Notes: generated from the letters alone by a model not told the origin. A stretch of DNA of 64,000 bases from JBBRQP01 sp038226175 (GCA_038226175.1 JBBRQP010000004.1:1-64000); one strand, 5' to 3'. Positions 34,580 to 44,323 are shown, counted from the stretch's first letter. Made by a program: numbers and translations.

Positions 34580-35356
34580 TTAGCCCACACCCAAATAAGC
34601 ACTGATTACCTGCGGGTCTTGGCGCACCGCTTGGGGCGTACCATCGGCAATCTTCTGCCCAAAATTCATCACTACAATGCGATCAGAAATATTCATAACC
34701 AACTTCATATCATGTTCGATCAAAATCACGGTGTAGCCGCGTTCTCGAATCCGGTCAATTAACCCAACCAGCCCTTGTTTTTCTTGAGGATTCATCCCTG
34801 CCGCTGGTTCATCGAGCAAGACCACCTGCGGGTCGGTCGCCAAAGCCCGAGCAATTTCTAGCCTGCGCTGATCCCCATAAGAAAGACTCCCCGCACGCAC
34901 CGAGGCTTTATCGCCAATACCCACAAAATGCAACTCCTCTAAGGCGCGTTCTCGAATGGCAGCTTCTTCAGCTTTTGCGGCTTTTGTCTGCAAGACCGAA
35001 CCCCAAAATCCGACTTTGGTGCGCAAATGCCGCCCAATCATGACGTTTTCAAGAGCCGTCATATTGGCAAAGACCCGAATATTTTGGAAGGTGCGTGATA
35101 AACCAGCTGCCGCAATTTGATGGGGTTTGAGGCCACAAAGCTGGGTATTGGCCAACTGTACTTGCCCCCTTGTTGGCTCATAAATTCCGGTCAAAACATT
35201 AAACAATGTCGTCTTACCCGCACCATTGGGGCCAATTACGCTCAGGATCTCGCCTTTGTTGATGTCAAAGGTCACATCATTGACAGCCGTCAGACCGCCA
35301 AATTGTTTGGTTAGATTTTGGACTGAGAGGAGTAGGCTCACGGATTTGGCGACCAA
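34580..35356 (-). CDS. Branched-chain/neutral amino acid ABC transporter ATPase (LivG-type)
   Basis: A 258-aa ATPase with Walker A GPNGAGKTTL, the LivG-specific loop LSRTFQNIRVFANMTALENV, signature SLSYGDQRRLEIARAL and Walker B VVLLDEPAAGMNP. In cyanobacteria this resembles NatA of the neutral amino acid N-I system. No permease or binding protein is adjacent, so partners must be elsewhere. The stop lies just upstream of the A/B operon, but spacing does not show cotranscription. Confidence 0.9.
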   Translation of the reverse strand: MVAKSVSLLLSVQNLTKQFGGLTAVNDVTFDINKGEILSVIGPNGAGKTTLFNVLTGIYEPTRGQVQLANTQLCGLKPHQIAAAGLSRTFQNIRVFANMTALENVMIGRHLRTKVGFWGSVLQTKAAKAEEAAIRERALEELHFVGIGDKASVRAGSLSYGDQRRLEIARALATDPQVVLLDEPAAGMNPQEKQGLVGLIDRIRERGYTVILIEHDMKLVMNISDRIVVMNFGQKIADGTPQAVRQDPQVISAYLGVG

Positions 35357-35396
35357 AAGATTGTGATCAAGCCTATCACATGAGCCTTGATCTCAC

Positions 35397-36605
35397 TTAG
35401 GGTTGTAGCTGAAACACTACCCCACAGCCAAATTGACAGGCGGATGAAATGAAGGTGCCACCATTAGCTGTTGTGCCATAAAATTTACTATCACTGCCCT
35501 GAATGACACTAGCAAAGGGTAGGGAACCATTGACACCCGAAAAGTTGACCAAGGTCGTCAGGCTCCCGCTTGGTGTGACTTTGAATACCGTACCGCTGCT
35601 ACTTGCGCCACCAAGAGTTGTTGTACCGTAAAAATTACCATCGCTACCTAGTGCCATAGTACCGCGTGCCGAACTGCCATTTGCTCCGGTGAAATTGGTC
35701 AAGACCTTGATTTTGCCCGTGGTGCTCACCCTAAAGACCGTACCAAATTTGTTGGTTCCACCACTTGCGGTCAAGCCATAAAACTTGCCATCACTGCCTA
35801 AGGTCAATCCTGATTGAGAATTGCGCCCAGTATTTTTGTTGAAATTGGTTACCACCGCCAAACTGCCAGTCGGTGTCACCTTGAAGACCGTACCGCAACC
35901 AGCTTGACATCCTGTCCCGACAAAACCACCTAGGTAGGTCGTGCCATAGAAGTTGCCATCCGTCCCAATGGCTAAACCTGCTAATGGTAACCAACCGTTG
36001 ATGTAATCAAAATTACCTAGAGTTGTGAGTAGGCCACTAGGGGTGATTTTGTACACTGTGCCACAGCCCGTCGGGCAATTGGGATTACTCGGCCCACCCG
36101 AAGAGGTCGTGCCATACAGGCTACCATCTGCCCCAAAAACCAGCTTGCCATAGGGGTTACCCCCATTAGCACCATTAAAACTGATGAGCGTAGTCAGGGT
36201 GCCATTGGTTTCTAAGCGATAGACCGTGCCTAAGTTATTGGTTCCGTTAGCATAAGTGGTTCCATAAAACGCGCCATCACTGCTTTCGAGTAGACCGCCA
36301 TTGGGATTGGAGCCATCGCTACCATCAAAAAAATGTAAGGTTGTAAACGCGCCATTGGCACTCACTTTAAAGATAGTGCCGCAGCCTGAGAAACAATTGG
36401 GACTATTAGTGCCACCAACGGAGGTCACACCATAATAATCGCCATCCGTGGCTTGGGTCAGCTCAGCGGCGGGTAAACTGCCATTGGTACCGTTGAAATT
36501 AACCAAGGTAAGCGGGGGTTGGGCTTGTGCTGTGAGACCACTGCTCAGAACACCTACGGCTAAAACAAGCGCAAAATTTTTGGTCAGGTAAGAGAACAAT
36601 GACAT
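35397..36605 (-). CDS. Secreted GloVer-repeat protein (seven tandem repeats)
   Basis: A 402-aa protein with a signal peptide (NFALVLAVGVLSSGLTAQA) and seven tandem repeats of about 50-55 residues, each with the pattern LVNFxGxNGSxP, SDGxFYGTTxxGG and GTVFKVTPSG. This is the GloVer repeat (TIGR03803) first described in Gloeobacter and Verrucomicrobia. Seven units fit a beta-propeller-like array, probably an exported surface protein. Four of the seven repeats carry a Cys pair in CxxGCGT form. ATG 36605 is preferred over TTG 36614. There is no catalytic motif. Confidence 0.85.
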   Translation of the reverse strand: MSLFSYLTKNFALVLAVGVLSSGLTAQAQPPLTLVNFNGTNGSLPAAELTQATDGDYYGVTSVGGTNSPNCFSGCGTIFKVSANGAFTTLHFFDGSDGSNPNGGLLESSDGAFYGTTYANGTNNLGTVYRLETNGTLTTLISFNGANGGNPYGKLVFGADGSLYGTTSSGGPSNPNCPTGCGTVYKITPSGLLTTLGNFDYINGWLPLAGLAIGTDGNFYGTTYLGGFVGTGCQAGCGTVFKVTPTGSLAVVTNFNKNTGRNSQSGLTLGSDGKFYGLTASGGTNKFGTVFRVSTTGKIKVLTNFTGANGSSARGTMALGSDGNFYGTTTLGGASSSGTVFKVTPSGSLTTLVNFSGVNGSLPFASVIQGSDSKFYGTTANGGTFISSACQFGCGVVFQLQP

Positions 36606-36731
36606 CAGGATCAACCTAGAAGAACCTCCAGCAATCTAATCGCGCAGTTTAGATTCGTCAAGCCTCCCAGGATAAAGGTATGGTTTATTGGGCTAGGGGG
36701 GTAAGCGAGTCTGTTAAGCTAAAGGGTGAAG

Positions 36732-37055
36732 ATGTCCTATTCGGTGATCACGATGCAAGCTCTAGTTGGCCCCATGGTCTTAGTTTCTTTAGACGCCATT
36801 GACCCCAAGCGTCGTAAACAGGGTGGCCCTTTTCAACTGAAGGTCTGGAATCAGCGTACAGGTACGGTTTTAGAAAGTTTTGGTCGCTACACCCCTGCCA
36901 AAAAAGATGCTAAAGAAGGCGAATCGACGATTGGTAACTGGGAAGACCGTGACAAAGCCCTGACTCAACTTGAAGGTTGCCTTAGCCGCTACGAAGAAAT
37001 TGGCCTAAGCCCGGTGGTCAAACAACTTTTTCCCGAAGTCAAAACCAAAAAATAA
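36732..37055 (+). CDS. Hypothetical protein cotranscribed with hfq
   Basis: A 107-aa soluble protein with mixed strands (ALVGPMVLVSLDA and VWNQRTGTVLESFGRY) and a charged helical C-terminus. ATG 36732 is preferred over GTG 36726 because AGGG lies 5 nt before it. The stop overlaps the hfq start (TAATG), so it is translationally coupled to hfq. No family is recognised. Its constant partner could link it to RNA regulation. Confidence 0.65.
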   Translation: MSYSVITMQALVGPMVLVSLDAIDPKRRKQGGPFQLKVWNQRTGTVLESFGRYTPAKKDAKEGESTIGNWEDRDKALTQLEGCLSRYEEIGLSPVVKQLFPEVKTKK

Positions 37056-37288
37056 TGGCTCTGGACACAACTATCCCTAGCACCCGTGCACTGCAACGGC
37101 TGATTGCGGATAGTCACATGATTGAGGTCAAACTCATAACTGGGGATGTATTCCGGGGCACCATCCTTTGGCAAGACCCGGAATGCTTGTGTTTGGTCGT
37201 CAGTCCTAGTCACAAAATTTTAGTCTGGCGTTCGGCCATTGCGTTTGTTGGTATTAGTGCCAGCCATGAAGCTCTCAAAAACCCATAG
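37055..37288 (+). CDS. hfq: Hfq-family RNA-binding protein (cyanobacterial type)
   Basis: A 77-aa Sm-fold protein. The Sm1 strand segment VEVKLITGDVFRGTILWQD matches cyanobacterial Hfq, with the second half KILVWRSAIAFVGI forming Sm2. Cyanobacterial Hfq proteins are short and divergent and act in motility and type IV pilus assembly rather than classic sRNA matching. The start overlaps the upstream gene stop (TAATG) and the 3' end overlaps the convergent Yip1-like gene by 14 bp. Confidence 0.85.
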   Translation: MALDTTIPSTRALQRLIADSHMIEVKLITGDVFRGTILWQDPECLCLVVSPSHKILVWRSAIAFVGISASHEALKNP

Positions 37289-37784
37289 CCGTCATTACGC
37301 CATTAAATGTCCAGTTTAGGGCAAGCAATGCGCCCAAAAAAGTCAAAGGTAGCAATAACAACACTCGCCACCAAGCTAAGTCTGTGGCGACTGCGACCGC
37401 CCAAGTTTGTAAACCTATAAACCAAACTAAGACCAAACTCAACCCAAAATTACCGAGTCCACCACCAAGTACAGCAACAGGTGCGACCAATAGCCAAGGC
37501 AAACTAGCAAACCCGGTCAAGGTCAGTAGCCTAAGCAAAGCAACCGTTCTACCCAAAGCCGTTAACAGAAGCCATAGTAGGCTATTGAGGATGACCCAGC
37601 CCAATAGTCCCCCTAAGGTCTGAAAAAAAATTCCGCCTAGGCCATTGAGCCGTAAGCCTTCGAGGGCATTGACCAACACCACTGCAGCCACGCCTTCCCA
37701 GATTGAGAGTTCGTTGGTTTGGGCAGTAAACCACGTCTTAGGCTCAAACCAACTGCCATAGCAATGATCCAAAAAATTATTCAT
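37275..37784 (-). CDS. Yip1-family membrane protein
   Basis: A 169-aa protein with about five hydrophobic helices and a short N-terminal PKTWFTAQ segment, the pattern of the Yip1/DUF1282 family. The role is unknown. Its ATG overlaps the dapA 3' end by 8 bp (37777-37784), so it is probably translated in the same unit. It overlaps hfq at its 3' end by 14 bp, head to head. Confidence 0.7.
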   Translation of the reverse strand: MNNFLDHCYGSWFEPKTWFTAQTNELSIWEGVAAVVLVNALEGLRLNGLGGIFFQTLGGLLGWVILNSLLWLLLTALGRTVALLRLLTLTGFASLPWLLVAPVAVLGGGLGNFGLSLVLVWFIGLQTWAVAVATDLAWWRVLLLLPLTFLGALLALNWTFNGVMTAMGF

Positions 37785-38664
37785 GTAACAAAGACAAGTC
37801 TTGAAGGAGGATTCTCACATGCTCCCACACCGCATCGGGTACTGCCACTAAGGGTAAACGTAAATTCATACCTTGCCAGCCCAACAGATCCAAAGCGCAT
37901 TTTAGGGGCGCGGGATTGGTGGTCAGAAATAAAGATTTAAATAATTCGTAAAACTGATAGTGAATTTTTTGTGCTTCACTGACCTGACCTGAGCGGTAAG
38001 CGGCGATCATCTGTTGAATTTGTGGGCCGACGAGATGAGACGCGACACTGACTACGCCGCAGCCGCCTAAGGCCAAAATGGGTAAGGTCAGCGCATCATC
38101 CCCGGCATAAATTTGAAATTTGGGACTGACCAAAGCGCGAATTGCCATGGTTTGATTGACCGCTCCGCTGGCTTCTTTGATGCCAATAATGGCCTTTTCT
38201 TCAGCTAGACGCGCAATCGTCTCTGGTTCTAGGTTAACCCCGGTACGCCCAGGAATGTTATAGAGTAAGCACGGCAGCTCTACGGCCCGCGCAATAGCCC
38301 GAAAATGCTGATACAACCCTTCTTGGGTGGGTTTGTTGTAATAGGGACACACCTGTAAAGAACCATGTAACCCCAAACCCGCGGCTTTTTGGGTTCCCTC
38401 AATGGCTTCACGGGTGCTATTTGAACCACTGCCTGCCAAGACCTTAGCCCGTCCGCCCACAGCTGCGAGCACAACCCGAAATAATTCAAATTCCTCAGTC
38501 CAGGTCAAGGTCGGGGATTCGCCTGTGGTTCCTGCAAGTACCAGACCATCGGTACCATTGGCAACCAGATAATCGGCTAATTTTTCGGCGGTCGCGTAAT
38601 CCACACCGCCTTCTGTGGTAAAGGGGGTCACCATGGCGGTCAGAACTGTACCGAAATTAGTCAT
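37777..38664 (-). CDS. dapA: 4-hydroxy-tetrahydrodipicolinate synthase
   Basis: A 295-aa TIM-barrel enzyme of lysine and peptidoglycan precursor synthesis. GTTGESPTL, the catalytic Tyr segment LLYNIPGRTGVN and the Schiff-base Lys in IGIKEASG are present. ATG 38664 (MTNFGTVLTAMVTPF) is chosen; a frame starting at 38727 adds a non-homologous N-terminus. It is divergent from the phosphohexomutase across 128 bp, with a TAGAAT-like box at 38763. Confidence 0.95.
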   Translation of the reverse strand: MTNFGTVLTAMVTPFTTEGGVDYATAEKLADYLVANGTDGLVLAGTTGESPTLTWTEEFELFRVVLAAVGGRAKVLAGSGSNSTREAIEGTQKAAGLGLHGSLQVCPYYNKPTQEGLYQHFRAIARAVELPCLLYNIPGRTGVNLEPETIARLAEEKAIIGIKEASGAVNQTMAIRALVSPKFQIYAGDDALTLPILALGGCGVVSVASHLVGPQIQQMIAAYRSGQVSEAQKIHYQFYELFKSLFLTTNPAPLKCALDLLGWQGMNLRLPLVAVPDAVWEHVRILLQDLSLLHE

Positions 38665-38792
38665 TAGGCACTCGATTAGGGGGGCTTTTTCATATGCTAA
38701 CTTTCTTTGGGACGCACGATCTAGCAATCAAAACTTGTGCTAAACAACTAACCCTTCCTAGGTAGAATAGGGGGGCTAGTTAGGATAAGCCC

Positions 38793-40217
38793 ATGGCCAC
38801 AGCAACAACGGGACAAATTGTTTTTGGAACGGATGGTTGGCGCGGCATCATTGCCGAAGATTTTACCTTTGAAAACGTACGCCGGGTGACCCGAGCTATT
38901 GCTCAGTATCTAGATGGTGCCTATACCAAGGATCGTCCGGTTTTGATTGGCTATGATACGCGTTTTAGTGCCGATGCTTTTGCGCGTACAGCAGCCGAAA
39001 TCCTCGCTAGTCTCGGTTGGTCAGTACTAATGGTGAATCGCGATTGTCCGACCCCAGTGATTGCCTATCATGCCCGCGAAAAAAAATCGGCTGGAGCCTT
39101 AATGTTTACCGCCAGTCATAACCCTGCGCCCTACTGTGGCATCAAATATATTCCTGATTATGCAGGGCCCGCTACGCCAGAAATCACCGACAGCATTGTT
39201 GCTAATTTAGCGCAGGCCAGCGGTGAACTCGCGGCGAGTTTCCCCAAAGATGCCATCCAAATCTTTGATCCCAAACCCCAATATCTGGACTATATTCTCA
39301 GCAAAATTAATGGTGATACGATTCGTGCTGCTGGATTGAAGGTGGTTTATGATGCCCTTTACACGACTTCACGCGGCTACCTAGACGAATGCCTGACCCG
39401 TTTAGGCGTGAGCTTAGATACGCTACATGCTTACCGTGATGTGCTCTTTGGCGGCGGTATGCCCGAACCGAAGGCCGAATATTTAGGCGAATTGATTACC
39501 CATATCAAAACCCAAGGTGCCGATTTGGGTGTGGCAACCGATGGTGACGCCGACCGCTTCGGAGTCGTTGACGAACAAGGTCAGTACCTGACACCCAATA
39601 CGGTTTTGCTAGTCCTAGCGCGGCATTTGTACAAAAACAAAGGTCAACGTGGAGCGATTGTACGCACAGTAGCAACCACCCATTTGCTTGATAATCTGGC
39701 ACAAAAGTACGGTGTACCACTCATTGAAACCGCTGTCGGCTTCAAGTATGTCGGTCAACAGATGCGCGAAACCACAGTTTTGATTGGCGGGGAAGAATCT
39801 GGGGGCTTGAGTATGCTCGGTCATATTCCCGAAAAAGACGGCATTCTTGCGGATTTATTGATGGTCGAAGTAGTTGCTACTGAAGGTAAACCCCTCAGTG
39901 AGATCGTCACTGAAACCATTGCCGAAGCGGGTGGGCCAGTATACAGTCGCCGTTTAGACTTACACCTCACCACTGAGCATAAAACTGCCGTCCTAGATGC
40001 GTTTAGGGATACAGCTCCGACTCAAGTGGCGGGTGTGGCGGTCATAGAAACCGGGCGTAAAGATGGCCTCAAGCTCTATCTTGAAGATGGCTCTTGGATT
40101 TTATTGCGTCCTTCAGGCACCGAGCCGCTGATTCGCGTCTATCTCGAAGCTCCTACAGCTGACAAGCTTGACCACTTAGCTACAGCGATGAAAGATCAGA
40201 TTGACAGCCTAAATTAA
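38793..40217 (+). CDS. Phosphoglucomutase/phosphomannomutase-family phosphohexomutase
   Basis: A 474-aa alpha-D-phosphohexomutase. The catalytic phosphoserine loop is TASHNPAPY near residue 110, the metal loop DGDADRFG and the sugar loop GGEESGG follow, and RPSGTEPLIRVY closes the active site. This group interconverts sugar 1- and 6-phosphates; it could be the GlmM-like or glucose enzyme. It stands alone upstream of pnp. Confidence 0.9.
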   Translation: MATATTGQIVFGTDGWRGIIAEDFTFENVRRVTRAIAQYLDGAYTKDRPVLIGYDTRFSADAFARTAAEILASLGWSVLMVNRDCPTPVIAYHAREKKSAGALMFTASHNPAPYCGIKYIPDYAGPATPEITDSIVANLAQASGELAASFPKDAIQIFDPKPQYLDYILSKINGDTIRAAGLKVVYDALYTTSRGYLDECLTRLGVSLDTLHAYRDVLFGGGMPEPKAEYLGELITHIKTQGADLGVATDGDADRFGVVDEQGQYLTPNTVLLVLARHLYKNKGQRGAIVRTVATTHLLDNLAQKYGVPLIETAVGFKYVGQQMRETTVLIGGEESGGLSMLGHIPEKDGILADLLMVEVVATEGKPLSEIVTETIAEAGGPVYSRRLDLHLTTEHKTAVLDAFRDTAPTQVAGVAVIETGRKDGLKLYLEDGSWILLRPSGTEPLIRVYLEAPTADKLDHLATAMKDQIDSLN

Positions 40218-40351
40218 GTTATTGCTCTGATCTAAATACTCTTGCCTACGAGGGGCGAGAGCGGCTCAAATCAGCCAAATCGGGCTATTTCTTCGCGAGG
40301 GGGAAGGCAAATTGCTAAGATTGACTATAGAAAAAAACAGGAACAATGAAA

Positions 40352-42487
40352 ATGGCAGAATATCGTAAGTCCGTGATGATTCACGGACGTGAAGTCAGCA
40401 TAAGTACAGGTTTGCTGGCACAACAAGCAGGTGGGGCAGTTTTGGTTCAAGCTGGAGGCACAGCGGTCTTAGTCACCGCTACGATGAGCAAAAACCCACG
40501 TCCTGGCATTGATTTTTTTCCTTTGCTCGTTGATTACGAAGAAAGACAGTACGCCGTAGGACGGGTACCAGGCAGTTTTATGCGTCGTGAAGGCCGTGCT
40601 CCGGAACGTGCCACCCTTGCCGCTCGCTTAATTGACCGCCCCTTGCGTCCTTTGTTTCCCGATGAGTTTCGTAATGATGTGCAAATTGTTGCCACGGTGA
40701 TGTCCCTTGATGAAGAAGTTCCCCCCGAAACTCTGGCGATCTTAGGTGCTTCCACCGCCGTTATGATTGCAGGTATTCCCTTTAATGGGCCAGTAGCCGC
40801 TGCTCGAGTTGGTTTGATGGGGGATGAATTCATCATCAATCCTAGTTACAAAGAAGTTGCTGAAGGGGAGCTTGACTTGGTGGTTGCTGGCACTGACCGG
40901 GGCATCATCATGGTTGAAGCCGGCGCGAATCGCCTAGGAGAAGAAGATATCCTCGAAGGTATCGAGTATGGCATGGAAACTGTACGGGACTTGCTCGAAT
41001 TTCAACGCGAGATTGTGCGGGATCTAGCTGTCAAACCGATGGAGCTGGTTTTCCCTGCCAAAAACGAAACTTTGATTAACTTTATCCACACCGGATTTAG
41101 TGAAAAGGTAGCAGGCATCTTACATGAGTATCTACCCAAATCAGAACGCGATAGCCAGCTCTCAGTTCTCGAAGGCGAACTCAAACAAGCCTTAGCCGCT
41201 TTGCCTGCTGAAGACCCTGTAGCGGTTTGCTTGGTCGCACAACCAGCGAATATTAGCGAATTATTTAAGAGTCTGACAAAAAAACTGATGCGCAAGCAAA
41301 TCATCGAAGTCGGTAAACGCATTGACGGACGCACCGTTGAAGAGATCCGCCCCATTAGCTGCGATGTCGGTTTGTTGCAACGGGTTCACGGTTCGGGACT
41401 CTTTAACCGGGGTACGACACAGGTGCTCTCGATTGCAACTTTGGGTACGGCTCAAGACGCTCAGATGTTAGATGATCTCAACCCTGATCACGAGAAACGT
41501 TACTTGCATCACTACAATTTTCCCGGCTACTCTGTCGGTGAAGTCAAACCCATGCGCGGTGCCGGTCGTCGTGAAATTGGTCACGGTGCTTTAGCAGAAC
41601 GCGCCTTGATCCCAGTTTTGCCCAGCAAAGAAGCCTTTCCCTATGTACTGCGGGTAGTCTCTGAAGTGTTGTCCTCCAATGGTTCGACCTCGATGGCTTC
41701 AGTTTGTGGCTCGACCTTATCGCTGATGGATGCCGGGGTACCGATTCTCGAACCCGTTTCTGGGATTGCGATGGGGCTGATCAAAGAAGGCGATCAAGTG
41801 CGGGTCTTGACCGATATTCAAGGCATTGAAGACTTCTTGGGAGATATGGACTTCAAAGTTGCAGGCGGTAGCACCGGCATCACAGCGCTGCAAATGGACA
41901 TCAAGATCGAAGGTATCACCCTCGAAATCTTGACCACGGCTCTCAATCAAGCCAAAGCCGGACGACTTTTTATCTTGGAAAAAATGGTAGCTGTGATCGA
42001 CACGCCCCGTACCCAAGTCTCGCCCTATGCCCCACGCTTGCTGACCACCAAAGTTCCCGTGGATATGATTGGTTTGGTCATTGGTCCTGGCGGTAAAACG
42101 ATCAAACGCATTACCGAAGAAACTGGCGCCAAAGTGGATATCGAAGATGATGGAACGGTCACAGTCTCAGCCCTACAGTCTAGTAAGGCCATTGCCGCGC
42201 TCAAAATGATCGAGGATATGACCCGCGTCGTTGAGCCCAACGGCGTCTATCTTGGCACTGTCACCCGCGTCATCTCCCATCTCGGCGCCTTTGTCCAAAT
42301 CCTCCCTGGCAAAGAAGGCATGGTGCATATTTCCCAGCTAGCGGATCGTCATGTGCGCAAAGTCGAGGAAGAAGTCAATGTGGGTGATGAAATCCTCGTC
42401 AAGGTCAAACAAATCGATGGTAAAGGCCGCATCAACTTGACCCGTCTTGGGATTCATCCCGATGATGCCCAAGTCGCACGGGAATAG
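40352..42487 (+). CDS. pnp: Polyribonucleotide nucleotidyltransferase (PNPase)
   Basis: An about 711-aa 3'-5' exoribonuclease. Two RNase PH domains flank a helical domain; the C-terminal KH domain shows VIGPGGKTIKRITEETGA and the S1 domain ends LTRLGIHPDD. It degrades and polyadenylates RNA. The second ATG (40352, MAEYRKS) has AGGA 9 nt upstream, a better spacing than ATG 40346 (3 nt), so it is preferred. A strong palindromic terminator follows. Confidence 0.95.
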   Translation: MAEYRKSVMIHGREVSISTGLLAQQAGGAVLVQAGGTAVLVTATMSKNPRPGIDFFPLLVDYEERQYAVGRVPGSFMRREGRAPERATLAARLIDRPLRPLFPDEFRNDVQIVATVMSLDEEVPPETLAILGASTAVMIAGIPFNGPVAAARVGLMGDEFIINPSYKEVAEGELDLVVAGTDRGIIMVEAGANRLGEEDILEGIEYGMETVRDLLEFQREIVRDLAVKPMELVFPAKNETLINFIHTGFSEKVAGILHEYLPKSERDSQLSVLEGELKQALAALPAEDPVAVCLVAQPANISELFKSLTKKLMRKQIIEVGKRIDGRTVEEIRPISCDVGLLQRVHGSGLFNRGTTQVLSIATLGTAQDAQMLDDLNPDHEKRYLHHYNFPGYSVGEVKPMRGAGRREIGHGALAERALIPVLPSKEAFPYVLRVVSEVLSSNGSTSMASVCGSTLSLMDAGVPILEPVSGIAMGLIKEGDQVRVLTDIQGIEDFLGDMDFKVAGGSTGITALQMDIKIEGITLEILTTALNQAKAGRLFILEKMVAVIDTPRTQVSPYAPRLLTTKVPVDMIGLVIGPGGKTIKRITEETGAKVDIEDDGTVTVSALQSSKAIAALKMIEDMTRVVEPNGVYLGTVTRVISHLGAFVQILPGKEGMVHISQLADRHVRKVEEEVNVGDEILVKVKQIDGKGRINLTRLGIHPDDAQVARE

Positions 42488-42500
42488 AACCAGTGCAAGC

Positions 42501-42530
42501 AGCCCCTCTAAATCATGATTTGGAGGGGCT
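42501..42530. terminator. Bidirectional terminator between pnp and the TIGR02652-like gene
   Basis: A near-perfect 30-nt palindrome: AGCCCCTC pairs with GAGGGGCT and the AAATCATGATTT centre continues the stem. GTTT follows on the plus strand. It lies 14 bp after the pnp stop and 6 bp from the convergent gene. Confidence 0.85.
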
Positions 42531-42535
42531 GTTTA

Positions 42536-43108
42536 CTAGGGTGAGCGGTAATTTTCGGAACGCGGCGGTGTGCTAGGTTCCTTACGCAACTCAAAATTAA
42601 TTACATCCCAGCAGGGTTCTGGCGCACTAAATTCGACAGGCAAGCCGTAGAGACGATACCGTAACAACGGCTCACCCGCAATGGGTGTCGTGGGATCCCA
42701 GAAAATGGCGCGTTCCTTGGGCAATAAGCGCTCGATACTACGGCCTTGATCATCACTCCCCCAGGAGAGCCGTTCTAAGGAACCACTCAAAATATCTTTA
42801 TAACGTTGGGCAATCAAAATGTAAGTTGCCCGAAACCCCTGACCATGTAGGCGATCAAGAGCCTCATAAATTTCAAACCGCAGACCATCGGCATGAATAT
42901 GTTGACGATACCAGTTTTCTTGCCAGCGACGCCAACGGCGGGAGGATTGTAAATGTACCAATTCTTCTACCTTGGGATCGGCCTCAAAAGCACCATGCCG
43001 TTGACACAAATAGGTGTCGGTCAACGCTAACGCCTGAATCATCTGACGGCAATGAGGGCAAGCAATCTCTGGCCCAAAAATAGGGAAATAACTGAAGGGC
43101 TGATACAT
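42536..43108 (-). CDS. TIGR02652-like cyanobacterial protein
   Basis: A 190-aa protein. The CPHC zinc-like pair is near residue 18, followed by TDTYLCQRHGAFEADPK, then HLQSSRRWRRWQENWYRQH and an EALDRLHGQGFRATYILIAQRY helix. The pattern corresponds to a cyanobacterial conserved family of unknown function (recalled as TIGR02652). It is soluble, with a possible metal site formed by the Cys and His residues. It converges with pnp and lies 24 bp from the HcyBio gene on the same strand. Confidence 0.75.
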   Translation of the reverse strand: MYQPFSYFPIFGPEIACPHCRQMIQALALTDTYLCQRHGAFEADPKVEELVHLQSSRRWRRWQENWYRQHIHADGLRFEIYEALDRLHGQGFRATYILIAQRYKDILSGSLERLSWGSDDQGRSIERLLPKERAIFWDPTTPIAGEPLLRYRLYGLPVEFSAPEPCWDVINFELRKEPSTPPRSENYRSP

Positions 43109-43132
43109 GACCCACCAAATAGCGTATCTACA

Positions 43133-44323
43133 CTATAGTTCCCAAGGAGCTTTTCCTTGTCCCGTTCGTCCTTCTTGCGATAAGAAAAATTGTGCTTTGG
43201 GTAAAGGTGCGAGAGCTTCGGTGAGTAAAAATTGTCGTTGGGCAATCAGCATTTTTAATTCTAGGGCTACTTTTTCGGCAAAAAAGAGACTAGAAAGTGG
43301 GGCTGTGCGCACGGTCTGTCCATTGATGCGAATTTTTCCGGACTTGAGCTGAGCATAATTAACCAAGTCAAATACCGGACGCACGCGGCGGGGGATCGCA
43401 AAATCCACCACCGGGGCTACAATATCGTGATCCCGAACGGCTAGGTGGGCAGCTACGGCTTCATTGAGCACCGGTAAGGCCACGCCAATGCCTAACATCA
43501 GCCCCGTCCCGTAATTTTGTAAACGGCAGCCGCGTACCCACTGTGGCTGCATCGCCTTGGCATCAGCAATAATCGCCATCGTAGCGGCAGGCCCCACTGG
43601 CGTGCCATTAGGTAAGCGTTTTTGTAAAGGAAAATGCTGGGTACCTTCCCAAGCTAGATATCCAGTCGTACCTGCTACCCACAACCGCGTACCAATCCCT
43701 ACTAATTCTAAATAAGGGTCATTTAATAACGGTGAAAGCGCACCGCCACTTGCATAAATCGCATTGCCCAAGCGTGGTTGTAATGTGCCCAAAAATGTAT
43801 ACAGCGTTTTATCACCACCATTGACACCGACGATAAAATTTTGGTAGAGGGCGCGGGGATTAAACAGATAAAACTGGTTGATCGTATCTTTGGTGATCGT
43901 CGTATCAAATTCACGTAAGGGATGACAGTCATTGGGTAGGCCAATAGCCCGTAAATTGACGATGTCACCTTTGACTAATTGCTCAATAACATGACCACCG
44001 CCGTAGTGCCATTCCCGTAGACTAGAGTTTTTGGCTGCACCCAAATATAGATCCACCGCCCCAAATCCGCAGTAGGCTTCGACATCATTGAGCCAAACTT
44101 GTTGCATTCGCAAAGGCGGATCAGGTTGCCCAAGATTGATAAAAGCACCTGCTGCCTCAGTCATCTCAAAACTACCCACCGTCACAACATCGACGGCTTT
44201 TGCTGCCGCTGTGAGTCCTTCTTGCTGCACCTGCGCCTTAAATTCACTGACGGTGCATACGCTCACGGTACCTTCATGGATACGTTCGTTAATCTGAGGT
44301 AGGGTGCGTAGAGCGAGAGACAT
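43133..44323 (-). CDS. Homocysteine biosynthesis protein (HcyBio/DUF39)
   Basis: A 396-aa protein of the DUF39 family. The signature GSFEMTEAAGAFINLG and VWLNDVEAYCGFGAVDLYLG includes the conserved Cys. The archaeal HcyBio proteins convert aspartate semialdehyde-derived intermediates to homocysteine and carry CBS or ferredoxin domains; this copy ends without them, as in other cyanobacteria. The role in cyanobacteria is therefore less certain. It is divergent from the TldD gene across 76 bp. Confidence 0.85.
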   Translation of the reverse strand: MSLALRTLPQINERIHEGTVSVCTVSEFKAQVQQEGLTAAAKAVDVVTVGSFEMTEAAGAFINLGQPDPPLRMQQVWLNDVEAYCGFGAVDLYLGAAKNSSLREWHYGGGHVIEQLVKGDIVNLRAIGLPNDCHPLREFDTTITKDTINQFYLFNPRALYQNFIVGVNGGDKTLYTFLGTLQPRLGNAIYASGGALSPLLNDPYLELVGIGTRLWVAGTTGYLAWEGTQHFPLQKRLPNGTPVGPAATMAIIADAKAMQPQWVRGCRLQNYGTGLMLGIGVALPVLNEAVAAHLAVRDHDIVAPVVDFAIPRRVRPVFDLVNYAQLKSGKIRINGQTVRTAPLSSLFFAEKVALELKMLIAQRQFLLTEALAPLPKAQFFLSQEGRTGQGKAPWEL

